NCBI RefSeq assembly: GCF_014647415.1
Contig: NZ_BMPD01000007.1
Location: 22,183 to 86,182 of the forward strand
Reading direction: 5' to 3'
From: Haloarcula sebkhae
GTDB lineage: Archaea > Halobacteriota > Halobacteria > Halobacteriales > Haloarculaceae
DNA length: 64,000 nucleotides
Part shown: positions 27,541-35,922 of the stretch, one piece after another
Position numbering within the stretch: position 1 is the stretch's first letter
How the letters are laid out: every line of letters starts with the position of its first letter
Position numbers and translations under genes: made by a program
Notes under the pieces: generated by a model
Seen by the model: only the letters and a program-made list of their open reading frames with translations
The model's database searches: none
What the model was told of the DNA's origin: nothing

Positions 27541-29184
27541 ATGTCGCACCTTCTATCATCACGAGGGGTTAGTGTCCTAGTTTGCGCTTGCCTACTACTT
27601 GGTGCTGCAACACCAGTTGCTGCCGATTCGACTGTGATCGGAGAGCCAAATATCAGTGTGTCGACACCAGAGCCGGTAGTTGGAGCTACCTCGACCCAAT
27701 CCGTCCAAATCGTTCTGGTTAATGATGGTCATCTCAGAAAAGGAAAACAGGCAACGTTCGAGGAAGAAGTACAGCGTGCAAAGAATGTTAGGGTCGAGTT
27801 ACAGGATGATGATCTCGATGCGCCGATTGAAGTAAAGTCAGGCACACAGTCCATTGGATCTATTGCCGACGGCCAGCAGGTGCCACTTGATTTCCGAGTT
27901 GAAGTTGGGGATGTTGATCCGGGGACATATGAAATTCCAGCCGTAGTCGAGTACACGCACACCGGATCAGTTTCGTTCGGTCCACTTGATGATACCGAAC
28001 GGACAACGCGGTCGCAAGAAGTTGTCCGGGATGTTACCATTGTGGTTGAAGACGAACCTCAGTTTACTGTCACAAGAATCCGAGGAGACAGCATTGTTGC
28101 CGGTGATAACGGCGAAGTACAATATGCAATTCAGAATACTGGAACCAGTACAGCAACGGATACTGAAGCAACATTTAAGACGAATACTGAAGGGACATTT
28201 TTCGGACAGGCAACAGGCCCGTCACAGAGCACAGCCCGTTCAATTGGTTCACTCGAACCCAGAGAAGAAGAGGTTGTGAGTGTACAGATGGGCGCAGAAG
28301 AGAATACTGATCCAGGAACATACCCGATACCAGTAACAGTTGAGTTCGAGAATCGCAATGGGATCACCGAAACGGCTGACACTGCACGGACTAACTTTAC
28401 CGTGCAACGAGACCGCTCGTTCGAAGTCAATAATGTTCGACTGACCGATTTCAGAGTAGATGAGCCAGAAGCGAAACTCAGAGCTACACTCACCAATGAA
28501 GGACCTGCACCTGTACAGGATATGGTTGTCCGAATCGGTGCACAAGACCGGCTGCCCCTTAGCGTGACTAGCGGTGAAGCGGCAGTTGGTGATCTTGATG
28601 TCGGTGACTCTACGGAGGTATCATTTACAGTTAATATCCCGGAAGAGGCTGAGCCAGGTTCAATCTCAGTGCCATTGATGCTTGAATATGAAAACGATGC
28701 TGGTGATGTGCTCCAGCCGACGACGCCACTCCGTCAACGTGTTGTTATCGGAGAGGAGCGCGACCGGTTCCGTGTTCTCAGGACAAATGCTACAGTCTCA
28801 CCGGGTGGCGATGGAGAACTGACAACAACAATCGAATATACCGGTAACGAAACAGTAACCAACGCAAATATCAAGTTGTTCACTAACGATCCATTGTCAT
28901 CCTCTGATGATGGCGCATATCTTGGCACTGTGGAACCCGGAGAGACTGTAACCGCGACGTTCCGGGTCAGTGCTTCAGATACTGCTCTTACGAAAGAGTA
29001 CACCTCTGCAGTTGAGCTTCGATATGATGAACCCGACGGGGATACCCGATTTACTGGGTCACTTACGATCGGTGTTCCAGTTAGTACGGAAGAGTCTAGT
29101 GGCCTGCCACTGATTCCTGGAATTGCAATTGGGGCGTTAGCGCTCATCGGCGGTGCCATCATCGTGTATCGGCGGCAGAATTAA
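27541..29184 (+). CDS. COG1361-type surface protein with C-terminal anchor
   Basis: About 547 residues. The N-terminal signal peptide (VSVLVCACLLLGAATPVAA) is followed by four or more CARDB-like beta-sandwich units of ~110 residues, each with a pattern such as ISVSTPEPVVGATSTQSVQI or LRATLTNEGPAPVQDMVVRI, then a C-terminal helix (LIPGIAIGALALIGGAIIVY) and RRQN. The start is GTG 27535 or ATG 27541. A tiny frame (MEGADGKS) ends across the GTG. A TATA-like TTTTATAA lies near 27474. It heads an operon with an RND exporter and a Usp protein, so it is probably the external partner of that exporter. Confidence 0.85.
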   Translation: MSHLLSSRGVSVLVCACLLLGAATPVAADSTVIGEPNISVSTPEPVVGATSTQSVQIVLVNDGHLRKGKQATFEEEVQRAKNVRVELQDDDLDAPIEVKSGTQSIGSIADGQQVPLDFRVEVGDVDPGTYEIPAVVEYTHTGSVSFGPLDDTERTTRSQEVVRDVTIVVEDEPQFTVTRIRGDSIVAGDNGEVQYAIQNTGTSTATDTEATFKTNTEGTFFGQATGPSQSTARSIGSLEPREEEVVSVQMGAEENTDPGTYPIPVTVEFENRNGITETADTARTNFTVQRDRSFEVNNVRLTDFRVDEPEAKLRATLTNEGPAPVQDMVVRIGAQDRLPLSVTSGEAAVGDLDVGDSTEVSFTVNIPEEAEPGSISVPLMLEYENDAGDVLQPTTPLRQRVVIGEERDRFRVLRTNATVSPGGDGELTTTIEYTGNETVTNANIKLFTNDPLSSSDDGAYLGTVEPGETVTATFRVSASDTALTKEYTSAVELRYDEPDGDTRFTGSLTIGVPVSTEESSGLPLIPGIAIGALALIGGAIIVYRRQN

Positions 29185-29197
29185 AATAGTTAATAAG

Positions 29198-31474
29198 ATG
29201 ATGGGTATACGGACAGTATTCGCTCGTATTGGTCAACACATTCAGAAGCGGCCGTTAGTTGCGCTTATCACTGCAATAGTACTTATTGGAATTGCTATTT
29301 CAGGCGCTGCACAGATCCAGAGCGTAACTGGTGATCGTGCGTTTGTCGGCCAAAATCCCACGCTGAACACATATGACGACAATTTTGACCGTGGGACAAT
29401 TGCCATGCTAGTACGTGGTGAAGTCACGGAACCCGCAACAATGCGAGCGATCGATCGCTATGACCGGAGGATGTCTGAAGTTGATGATGTTGAACAGGTA
29501 GTCAGTCCTGCTGATCAAGTTCGGGCGGAATATGGACAGATTCCCGGATCAGAAAAGAAAATTGAACGAGTGATTGGAAACTCCCACTCAGAAGTAGTCA
29601 CTGTCGTACTTGAACCTGGGCTGACCCAACAGCAGTCCCGCCCAGTGTACACAGACGCGGTTGACGCCAAGGAATGGGTAGCTTTCCCTAGCGGTATCGC
29701 CGTCACGGTTACCGGTTCAGCAGCGTTCTCCTCACAACTCTCCGCTCTCATCCAACAGAGTACACAGCAGTTACTCGGTTTGGCTGTCGGTCTGATGATC
29801 GTTGCGCTTTTCTTCCTATTTCGGGGCGTTAGGCTTCGCCTATTACCAATCGTTGCCGTGTTTGTTGGCGTTATTTGGACATTTGGAGCTATTGGCTATG
29901 CAGGCATACCAAATTCTACGCTTACAAGTTCTGTCTTTCCGATCCTGATCGGACTGGGGATTGATTATTCAATCCAGTTTCACGAACGGTATGAAGAAGA
30001 ACTCGAAGATCACCGTCCACGTGAGGCGCTTCCATTAGCGTTGGGAGGCGTGGGACCACCTGTATTGATTGCTATGTTGTCAGCAGCACTCGGATTTGGT
30101 GCGACATGGGTCTCGACAGTGGGATCGCCAGCGTTCGTCTGGTTTGCACAAACGTCCATCTTTGGTGTCATATTAACATTCATCGCATCACTACTTGTTC
30201 TCCTACCGGGACTCACGCTTTGGGCACGGTTTCGGGACTCGTCCCCGGACGAGACACCGACTGCTGGTGGACCAAACTCAATTCCACAGCAGGAAGAAAG
30301 TGAGATCGGCCGCCTCGGAAAGTTGCTTGGTCGGACCACACGGCTGCTCGCAGCAAACCCACTGATTGTACTTTCTATCGCCACAGTCGTGATGGCTGGT
30401 GGATTCGCTGTCAGTTCTGATCTTGGGACCCTCGCTGACAGTGAAGAGTTTATTCCACAGGACCTACCAGCCTACCTTGATCTCCAAGAATTCCGGTCTG
30501 TTGCTGGTGGTGGTGATAACGTGCAATACAGCATTCTCGTCAGCGGTGAACAACTGCGTAACCCAGAAGTGTTACGCTGGATGGAACGGTACCGTACTAT
30601 CGCCAGCGATAAACCACAAATAACCGGTGTTTCGACGCCAGCAACACTCATTAAACAGTATAACGGTGGCACGCTGCCACAGACAGAACGTGGAGTCGAG
30701 CAAACGTTAACAGAGATTCCAGAAGATCAGAAAGCGCAGTATTACAGTGATGGCTATGCACAGATTCAGGTAACTGCCGAACAAGGAATGAACACAGATG
30801 AAGAGTTGGGTCTGTTCGATACCGTGGAGACAGCGATTACACTAAGCCAGCCGCCATCTGGAGTTGATGTGCACCTCACTGGGCAGTCTCCGGAATCGAC
30901 ACCGTCAATCGTTGATCAGATCGAAAACCGGAACTCTACAACCGGACTGGGGTTCTTATTCGTCTTCGGAGCTTTGCTACTCTACTACCGGAACTTACTC
31001 CGTGCCGTTGCCCCTCTCGTTCCGATGGCGTTTGTCATCGGCTGGCAAAACATCTATATGCTGGCATTAGCGATTCCGGTGTCACCACTGGGTGCATCTC
31101 TCGGTGCGCTGAGCGTTGGAATCGGTGCAGAATATACAATCATTGTAATGGAACGCTACTTCGAGGAGGTTGAACAGGATGGAGTATCCAGGCTTGATGC
31201 GGTTGAAACTGCTGGGTCACGTGTTGGGAAGGCGATTACTGTCTCTGGACTCACAACCGTGTTCGGGTTCTCCGCACTTACCCTGTCGCCGTTTCCGATC
31301 TTGGCTGACTTCGGATCACTGACTGTCGGCGTTATTTTTCTTACTCTTGTTGCTGCTCTTGCGACTCTTCCACCGACACTTATTATCCTTGGTCGCTTGT
31401 CAGACGCAATTGAGACTGCCCGTGAAAATAAACTTCTTTCAACAAGAATGGGAATAACGGAAGCCGATGATTGA
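29198..31474 (+). CDS. RND-superfamily (MMPL/HAE3-type) exporter
   Basis: About 758 residues with the two-fold RND plan. Helix 1 is near residues 17-38, an extracytoplasmic loop follows, then five helices (LLGLAVGLMIVALFFLF, IGLGIDYSIQFHERYEEELE, the ASLLVLLPGLTLWARF region). The second half repeats this with helix LIVLSIATVVMAGGFAVSS, a loop, then helices including LSVGIGAEYTIIVMERYFEE. The paired GxGIDYSIQ and GIGAEYTI motifs are the proton-relay regions. It starts 14 bases after the COG1361 gene. The substrate is unknown; lipids or hydrophobic compounds are usual for the family. Confidence 0.9.
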   Translation: MMGIRTVFARIGQHIQKRPLVALITAIVLIGIAISGAAQIQSVTGDRAFVGQNPTLNTYDDNFDRGTIAMLVRGEVTEPATMRAIDRYDRRMSEVDDVEQVVSPADQVRAEYGQIPGSEKKIERVIGNSHSEVVTVVLEPGLTQQQSRPVYTDAVDAKEWVAFPSGIAVTVTGSAAFSSQLSALIQQSTQQLLGLAVGLMIVALFFLFRGVRLRLLPIVAVFVGVIWTFGAIGYAGIPNSTLTSSVFPILIGLGIDYSIQFHERYEEELEDHRPREALPLALGGVGPPVLIAMLSAALGFGATWVSTVGSPAFVWFAQTSIFGVILTFIASLLVLLPGLTLWARFRDSSPDETPTAGGPNSIPQQEESEIGRLGKLLGRTTRLLAANPLIVLSIATVVMAGGFAVSSDLGTLADSEEFIPQDLPAYLDLQEFRSVAGGGDNVQYSILVSGEQLRNPEVLRWMERYRTIASDKPQITGVSTPATLIKQYNGGTLPQTERGVEQTLTEIPEDQKAQYYSDGYAQIQVTAEQGMNTDEELGLFDTVETAITLSQPPSGVDVHLTGQSPESTPSIVDQIENRNSTTGLGFLFVFGALLLYYRNLLRAVAPLVPMAFVIGWQNIYMLALAIPVSPLGASLGALSVGIGAEYTIIVMERYFEEVEQDGVSRLDAVETAGSRVGKAITVSGLTTVFGFSALTLSPFPILADFGSLTVGVIFLTLVAALATLPPTLIILGRLSDAIETARENKLLSTRMGITEADD

Positions 31475-31883
31475 AACAATCCTTGTTCCAGTTGACGGAT
31501 CAGCACCAGCACAGGAAGCCATCAAATACACGCAGGCTGTGTTCCCTGATGCAACTGTTACACTTTTAACTGTTATTGATCCCGCTGATGGGTTCGTCGG
31601 TTATAGCGGCGGGGACAGTGGAAATTGGGAAAAACAAGCCAAAGCAGAGGCTGAATCACTCTTAGCGGACGCTCAGGCCGAATTCGTGAGCCCTGAGAGA
31701 GTTCGAACTAGCGCTGTGGTTGGTGATCCGGTCGAAACAATCATTGCAACAGTCAAGGACGAAAATGTCGACCAAGTGGTAATGGGAAGCCACGGCCGAG
31801 ACGGTATCCAGCGGCTGCTTGTTGGTAGCGTTGCAGAGCAGGTTATGCGGAAAGCACCAGCCCCGGTGACAATCACTCGTTGA
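31467..31883 (+). CDS. universal stress protein (UspA family)
   Basis: 138 residues. Typical start METILVPVDGSAPAQEAIKY, and the C-terminal nucleotide-binding motif GSHGRDGIQRLLVGSVAEQV matches G-2x-G-9x-G-S. It overlaps the exporter stop by eight bases, so the two are translationally coupled. Usp proteins often accompany transporters in haloarchaea as ATP- or AMP-sensing regulators; a role in adjusting the exporter is inferred only. Confidence 0.9.
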   Translation: MIETILVPVDGSAPAQEAIKYTQAVFPDATVTLLTVIDPADGFVGYSGGDSGNWEKQAKAEAESLLADAQAEFVSPERVRTSAVVGDPVETIIATVKDENVDQVVMGSHGRDGIQRLLVGSVAEQVMRKAPAPVTITR

Positions 31884-32088
31884 GGTACCCACCGCTAAAG
31901 CGGTGGATTCGGCGTAGAATCCTGTTTTGGCCGAGATCTTGGTAGGTAATCCACTCACTATCCAGCATCTTGCTGTTCAAGCGCACACCTAAGGCGCCTT
32001 CGCCCCCAGTTTGGTTACGACGCAGATAGCGCAGGCTGATGTTCTTTGCGACGTTATCAGTTGTTGTGAATACGATTTCTTTATTCAC
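31880..32088 (-). pseudogene. TnpB C-terminal fragment with IS right end
   Basis: Minus strand: DNVAKNISLRYLRRNQTGGE then GALGVRLNSKML, the end of IS1341-type TnpB proteins after the zinc ribbon. A hairpin CCACCGCTTTAGCGGTGG at ~31890-31907 is typical of IS200/IS605 right ends, where TnpB guide RNA scaffolds also end. Everything upstream of the zinc ribbon is missing. It separates the exporter operon from the RAMP operon. Confidence 0.6.
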
Positions 32089-32138
32089 GAAACCACGTGA
32101 TGTTTAGTCGCCGATTCGCCCGTCATCGTTCGGATTTC

Positions 32139-33071
32139 TCACTCCGCCGTTTCGCCGTTCTTCTCTGAGTTCTTACACTGATCTGATCGAGGCTCGACCG
32201 GCTTCACCCGAAGCTCTCCGAAGCCGTACTTCGAGTGACTGCTGACCCGAAGGACACCGCTCTTCGCGGTCTCGATGGGATGGTCACCCTCGTACTTCAC
32301 GACCTGCCCGTGGTCGACGGTCTGGAGCTTGTAGACCTCCCGTTGCTCGAGGATCTTCTCCTCTCGCTCACGGAGATCCCGACGGCTCTCCTTCCACCAC
32401 CACGGGACGTCCTGGTCGGCGGCCTTGGGGTACTCCGACTTCAGCACGAACGGCGTCGTCACCTCCACGAGGAAGGCCTCGCCGTTCTCGAGACGTGAGT
32501 AGTCCAGGTCATCGAGGTCGACAACCTGCGTGTCCTTCAGCCGCGTGACGCCGTAGCCGTAGTTCCGTTTGCCCCCGAACTGGAGGCCCTCCAGTACGTC
32601 CTCGCCCAGCGGGAGCGCATCGGGGTCATCGGCGTGTAGGTAGGCGTGAACGTACCACTTCGTCGTCTGCTGCTGCTTGCGAGCGTCTTCCGGCTTGCCC
32701 ATGATCGTTTCGTGGGATAGCGCCGAATGCCCGCTCTGCGGGCGGATGTCGTGCGTGTTCAGCGCGTCTCGCGGACGGCTGTCGAGAAGCCAGCGATGAG
32801 CCGGGTTCCGCATCAGGAACAGGTCATCGTAGCTCTCGACGTCCGGGAGCCCGCTTCCGAGGTATGGCCGGATACCGCTCTGGGAGTGCTCTTCGGGGAA
32901 TGTCCCGAACTGCCCCGGCGTGAACATCCCGTGGCTGGCGTGGAGGTGTTGGTGGACGTCGTACGGGACGTGCTGGCCGAGTGCGTGGAGGATGGCGTTC
33001 CCCGAGACGTAGTACGGATGGCCGATGTAGTCCATCTCCAGCTCCCAGTGAACCTGCTGAATGCGCGTCAC
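32139..33071 (-). CDS. RAMP-superfamily CRISPR-type protein (Cas5/Csm4-like)
   Basis: 310 residues from GTG 33071, overlapping the upstream stop by a GTGA junction. Opens TRIQQVHWELEMDYIGHPYY then VSGNAILHAL. Two glycine-rich RAMP loops are visible: LQFGGKRNYGYGVTRL near the middle and SSHSKYGFGELRV at the C-terminus, suggesting two ferredoxin-like domains as in Cas5, Csm4 or Csf3. Such subunits bind the repeat-derived 5' end of a guide RNA. The longer open frame to 33542 lies over the neighbour and is not real. No catalytic histidines of Cas6 are obvious. It is the last gene of the operon. Confidence 0.6.
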   Translation of the reverse strand: MTRIQQVHWELEMDYIGHPYYVSGNAILHALGQHVPYDVHQHLHASHGMFTPGQFGTFPEEHSQSGIRPYLGSGLPDVESYDDLFLMRNPAHRWLLDSRPRDALNTHDIRPQSGHSALSHETIMGKPEDARKQQQTTKWYVHAYLHADDPDALPLGEDVLEGLQFGGKRNYGYGVTRLKDTQVVDLDDLDYSRLENGEAFLVEVTTPFVLKSEYPKAADQDVPWWWKESRRDLREREEKILEQREVYKLQTVDHGQVVKYEGDHPIETAKSGVLRVSSHSKYGFGELRVKPVEPRSDQCKNSEKNGETAE

Positions 33072-33808
33072 TCGTCGAACACCTCCCGGAAGTCCTCGAT
33101 GTACTGGAGCGCGGCCGACCACGAACCGATCCGCCGGAGATTCCCATCGAGCACCATGTCGTACTTGTCGTGTGCCGTCTCCAGTGGGTGTGCCTCCAGG
33201 CGGTTCCACGCTGATGCCCACGACCGCCACGGGCGACTCCCGAGTCGGGCCGATGGCTGCCCTCGAGCGTCGATGTCGATCCGCAGGGCGAACTCCTCGC
33301 CCGCGTAGACCGTCCGGTGGGGCACAATCTCGTCGGGGTCGTCGACGACCAGCCGGAGGTCGGCGAACTCGTGGCCGTCGCGATAGTTGTCGAGTAGGGC
33401 CGCCACGAGGAGCGTGTGGTACTTCAGGCTCGTGTAGGGGTAGTAGACGCTCTCCGTGAACGCCGAGACGACGTTGCTGTCCAGCCACGCCCGATGTATC
33501 GTCTCTGGGTCGTCTTCGGTCAGGAGTTCTCTCACGGCGCACTCTACGCCGTTGCGCGTGAACTCCTGTGGGTCGTACCGACTCTCGCCCTCGATGAGCG
33601 ACAGCCGGTAGAGCGTCTCGTGGTTCTCGACGGTCTGTTCAGGCTGGCCGTTGGGTCGGCTGAGTGCCGACGCATCGCCGTCCGCGCCGTGGGGGACCGT
33701 CTGGTTCACAGGAATCCCGGCGAACGTCTTTGGGGCGTAGTCGTGGGGCTGGCCGTTCATCTTGTGAGCATCGTGGCGGTACGCGGCGACCATCGTGTCG
33801 TCGCTCAT
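33068..33808 (-). CDS. unknown protein of the RAMP operon
   Basis: 246 residues; overlaps both neighbours by four bases (ATGA and GTGA junctions). The N-terminus has HDAHKMNGQPHDYAPKTF; the middle is helical (FTRNGVECAVRELLTEDDPE, SVYYPYTSLKYHTLLVAALL); the C-terminus has RLGSRPWRSWASAWNRLEAH. No zinc finger, nuclease or helicase motif is seen. Being locked between two RAMP genes, it is probably a structural or small-subunit component of the same complex. No family recognised. Confidence 0.75.
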   Translation of the reverse strand: MSDDTMVAAYRHDAHKMNGQPHDYAPKTFAGIPVNQTVPHGADGDASALSRPNGQPEQTVENHETLYRLSLIEGESRYDPQEFTRNGVECAVRELLTEDDPETIHRAWLDSNVVSAFTESVYYPYTSLKYHTLLVAALLDNYRDGHEFADLRLVVDDPDEIVPHRTVYAGEEFALRIDIDARGQPSARLGSRPWRSWASAWNRLEAHPLETAHDKYDMVLDGNLRRIGSWSAALQYIEDFREVFDE

Positions 33809-34668
33809 GGTCCCTCCTCAATACGCTCTTCCAGCGCCTCCACGAACACCGGGCGGTACTCCTCTTCCCACTGGTCATCCTTCTCGTCCATCGCGTTCGT
33901 GTTGCCCTTCCCACGGTCGAAGACGCGCTTCAGCTCGCGCTCCTCGTAGAGCGGGTTGATGAGGTGACAATCGACGATCCCCGCGCCGAAGTTCCGCGCG
34001 CCTCCGAGCTGATGCATGAAGTCCGTCTTGTGAGCATTGAGGAAGTCGATGCCCTCGGCCAGCAGCCCGATGAACTCCGGCTTCAGCTCCCGAAACGAGA
34101 GATGCCAGCAGCCATCGAGGTTAGCGACGGCGTCGATCTCCGCGTTCCGAAGCGGTTCACGGTTGTCCTCCCGGTTCCGGGAGGCGACGTTCCGGTTGAG
34201 CCGGCGGTAGTGACCCTCGGCCTGTCCGCGCGTGTAGTCCACGCTGGAACGGACGGGGTTGAACTTGATCGGCCGCCGCATCACCTTCCCGGGGACGCCA
34301 CCGAAGCCACCGAAGAGATCGAAGACCACACAGCCATCGTCTTCCTTCGGCTCAGCCGTACACACGCCCTTCTCGTGGTAGCTGTCGTCGAGATCGCGCT
34401 CGTAGACGCCTTCCTTCATGAAGTTCGCGTTGGCCTCACCGGGGTGGCAGGCCGTCCCACCGTACTCCTGAACGGTTTCTTCCATCCCGTGGCGAAGCCA
34501 GCCCGAGAGCGGGAACGCGGGGATGATGCCACCAATCTGGTTCTGCGGGTCATCATCCTCGTAGTTACCGTTCGAGGCGTGATGCCGGTCGGTCATGATG
34601 CTGTCGCCGACCACCAACAGATCGGTCTGAATCCGTACGAACACGTCCCGCTCGATGTCTTCAATCAT
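33805..34668 (-). CDS. RAMP-superfamily CRISPR-type protein (Cas7/Csm3-like)
   Basis: 287 residues. Near the N-terminus FPLSGWLRHGMEETVQEYGG fits the family pattern of a small-residue loop followed by an R-helix. VVFDLFGGFGGVPGKVMRR corresponds to the LFG motif of Csm3 and Csf2 proteins. Near the C-terminus LGGARNFGAGIVDCHLI is the glycine-rich RAMP loop. Backbone subunits of this type polymerise along a guide RNA. Whether the Csm3-type catalytic Asp is present cannot be judged; the early acidic run DRHHASNGNYEDDDP is where it would lie. It begins 12 bases after the preceding small frame. Confidence 0.65.
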   Translation of the reverse strand: MIEDIERDVFVRIQTDLLVVGDSIMTDRHHASNGNYEDDDPQNQIGGIIPAFPLSGWLRHGMEETVQEYGGTACHPGEANANFMKEGVYERDLDDSYHEKGVCTAEPKEDDGCVVFDLFGGFGGVPGKVMRRPIKFNPVRSSVDYTRGQAEGHYRRLNRNVASRNREDNREPLRNAEIDAVANLDGCWHLSFRELKPEFIGLLAEGIDFLNAHKTDFMHQLGGARNFGAGIVDCHLINPLYEERELKRVFDRGKGNTNAMDEKDDQWEEEYRPVFVEALEERIEEGP

Positions 34669-34680
34669 GGTTTTGGGGGT

Positions 34681-34812
34681 TAGCGTGCTTCGAGAGTTGC
34701 TTCGAGTCCCTCAGTTGAGGGGTACGAAACGCCGCCGACGCGATACACCGTGTGGTTTCCCCGTCTGCCGTGCGGACGATACGGGCCGTCACGCGGGTGT
34801 CACTGGTTTGCA
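34681..34812 (-). pseudogene. small operon gene with a probable one-base deletion
   Basis: A good ribosome site (AAGGAG) precedes ATG 34812. The frame reads MQTSDTRVTARIVRTADGET and then becomes an unlikely basic tail. Adding one base after the Thr codon gives HTVYRVGGVSYPSTEGLEAT then LEAR and a stop at 34681, a natural short protein. Either a single-base deletion occurred, or a sequencing error. The intact form would be ~43 residues. Function unknown. Confidence 0.45.
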
Positions 34813-35204
34813 TCGTTATTCTCCTTTGCGGCGTGTGCCTGTTCGAGCAGGTCGACGGCCAGCGCCTCAGCCTGTTCCGCAGAGAGATGCACGAGCGTCC
34901 CGACGGACTCGTCGTCGCCGGTACTGACCTCGAAGCCGAGCGGTATGCCCCCATGACCGACTACGTGGGTTTGGACGATACCATTCGGATTATCACACAG
35001 TGCATCGAGTTCGGCGTTCACCAATCCTGACTGGACGTGAGCGAGGTTGCGAGTTGCCTCGTACTCCCACCGGTCTTCGTCGTCACGATTTGCCAGCTCC
35101 AGCAGGCGGTTCTGCTGGGCGGTGATTTCAACCTCGGGCACGTCTCCAGCTGTCGCACCGGCGATCGCAGCGGCCGCTTGCAGAAACTCGCGGCGCTGCA
35201 TCAT
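34800..35204 (-). CDS. unknown protein of the RAMP operon
   Basis: 134 residues. N-terminus MMQRREFLQAAAAIAGATAG looks superficially like a Tat signal but has a single RR followed directly by EFLQ and no long hydrophobic core, so secretion is doubtful. The body is acidic (EITAQQNRLLELANRDDEDR, HGGIPLGFEVSTGDDESVG) with a C-terminal helix SAEQAEALAVDLLEQAHAAK. It overlaps the upstream gene by ATGA and the next small gene by 13 bases. No family recognised. Confidence 0.7.
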   Translation of the reverse strand: MMQRREFLQAAAAIAGATAGDVPEVEITAQQNRLLELANRDDEDRWEYEATRNLAHVQSGLVNAELDALCDNPNGIVQTHVVGHGGIPLGFEVSTGDDESVGTLVHLSAEQAEALAVDLLEQAHAAKENNDANQ

Positions 35205-35440
35205 GCCGGCACCCCGGTTGCGTCGGCGAGCCGGTCAACGAGCGCGGCAAACTTCACATAGTCATCGACCGAGCGGCCGTTCAGAACGAACTTCTGGACG
35301 CGTTCGCAGTCCTGAACGGCGTGGATCGTCTCGTCGTTCGTCCGGTAGACGTGGGATGCCCCGTCGGTGTCGTCACCCAGTTTGATGTAGGCCGGGTGCG
35401 GGTCGGTACGTTTTCGTGCGTCGCGGTTGGATTCCTTCAT
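35201..35440 (-). CDS. unknown small protein, first gene of the RAMP operon
   Basis: 79 residues from the ATG before KESNRDARKRTDPHPAYIKL. It contains YIKLGDDTDGASHVYRTNDE and a C-terminal helix DDYVKFAALVDRLADATG. Similar short haloarchaeal proteins are conserved but uncharacterised. The stop overlaps the next start (ATGA). Upstream lie a GC hairpin (35462-35490) and the GCATAG repeat region shared with the divergent gene at 35665. Confidence 0.7.
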   Translation of the reverse strand: MKESNRDARKRTDPHPAYIKLGDDTDGASHVYRTNDETIHAVQDCERVQKFVLNGRSVDDYVKFAALVDRLADATGVPA

Positions 35441-35519
35441 GCTTCGTGTCCTCACGAAGCGCGGTCGCCTGCGGCAACAGGCGGCCACGTTCTGTGACCT
35501 CACAAACCGTGCTTCTCAG

Positions 35520-35612
35520 CCACATCTATGCACTTATGCCTACTTCAAACTTTGCATAGGTGCATAGCAATGCATTAACGCATAGGATTAAGTAGGCACA
35601 TACGCATAGGTT
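35520..35612. promoter_or_regulatory. divergent promoter with GCATAG repeats and a palindrome
   Basis: About 90 AT-rich bases hold CTATGCA near 35527, GCATAG or close variants near 35556, 35563, 35581 and 35603, and outer arms TGCCTACTT (35537) and AAGTAGGCA (35591) that are inverted repeats of each other. This array sits between the RAMP operon and a divergent small gene, so it is probably a shared operator. Confidence 0.6.
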
Positions 35613-35664
35613 GAACAGGATGGTACCGAATAGGCCAAACGAGATGGGACGCTATCGCGCCATC

Positions 35665-35853
35665 ATGACTGAAACAGACCGTGAACACATATCGGGAGAG
35701 AGCAACCCCTCGCAACAACAGAAAGACCAAGCAGTATACCGAGTCCGACAACGGATTACTGAGGAACTCCCTCACGATATTGAAGTTTTGAAGGAACACC
35801 GACCGGACGTACTTGAAGAGTTGCGTGCAGTCGTTTGCGAAGACGACAACTAA
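35665..35853 (+). CDS. small acidic protein, candidate regulator
   Basis: 62 residues from MTETDREHISGESNPSQQQK, then DQAVYRVRQRITEELPHDIE and VLKEHRPDVLEELRAVVCED. Short helical proteins of this kind are common in haloarchaeal genomes and plasmids; none is characterised to my knowledge. A TTG start at 35611 is possible but would begin within the operator region. A decayed copy of its C-terminus (ELREAVCDE) appears just downstream at 35884-35925. Divergent position suggests control of the RAMP operon (inference). Confidence 0.6.
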   Translation: MTETDREHISGESNPSQQQKDQAVYRVRQRITEELPHDIEVLKEHRPDVLEELRAVVCEDDN

Positions 35854-35922
35854 CAACATCAACTGGAGCAATCGAATTGGAGAGATGATCTATCGAGAAC
35901 TCCGAGAGGCTGTTTGTGACGA

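Noticed and set aside
32139-33542. Extended 467-codon version of the Cas5-like gene
   Set aside because: Its first 157 codons are Arg/Pro-rich and overlap the middle gene; the GTG at 33071 with a GTGA overlap is the natural start.
33416-34683. Long plus-strand frames across the RAMP operon
   Set aside because: High-GC antisense shadows; the minus-strand genes have overlapping starts and stops and recognisable motifs.
34800-35204. Tat-exported protein call for the 134-residue protein
   Set aside because: The RR is not followed by a proper hydrophobic core and Ala cleavage site, and the context is a cytoplasmic operon.
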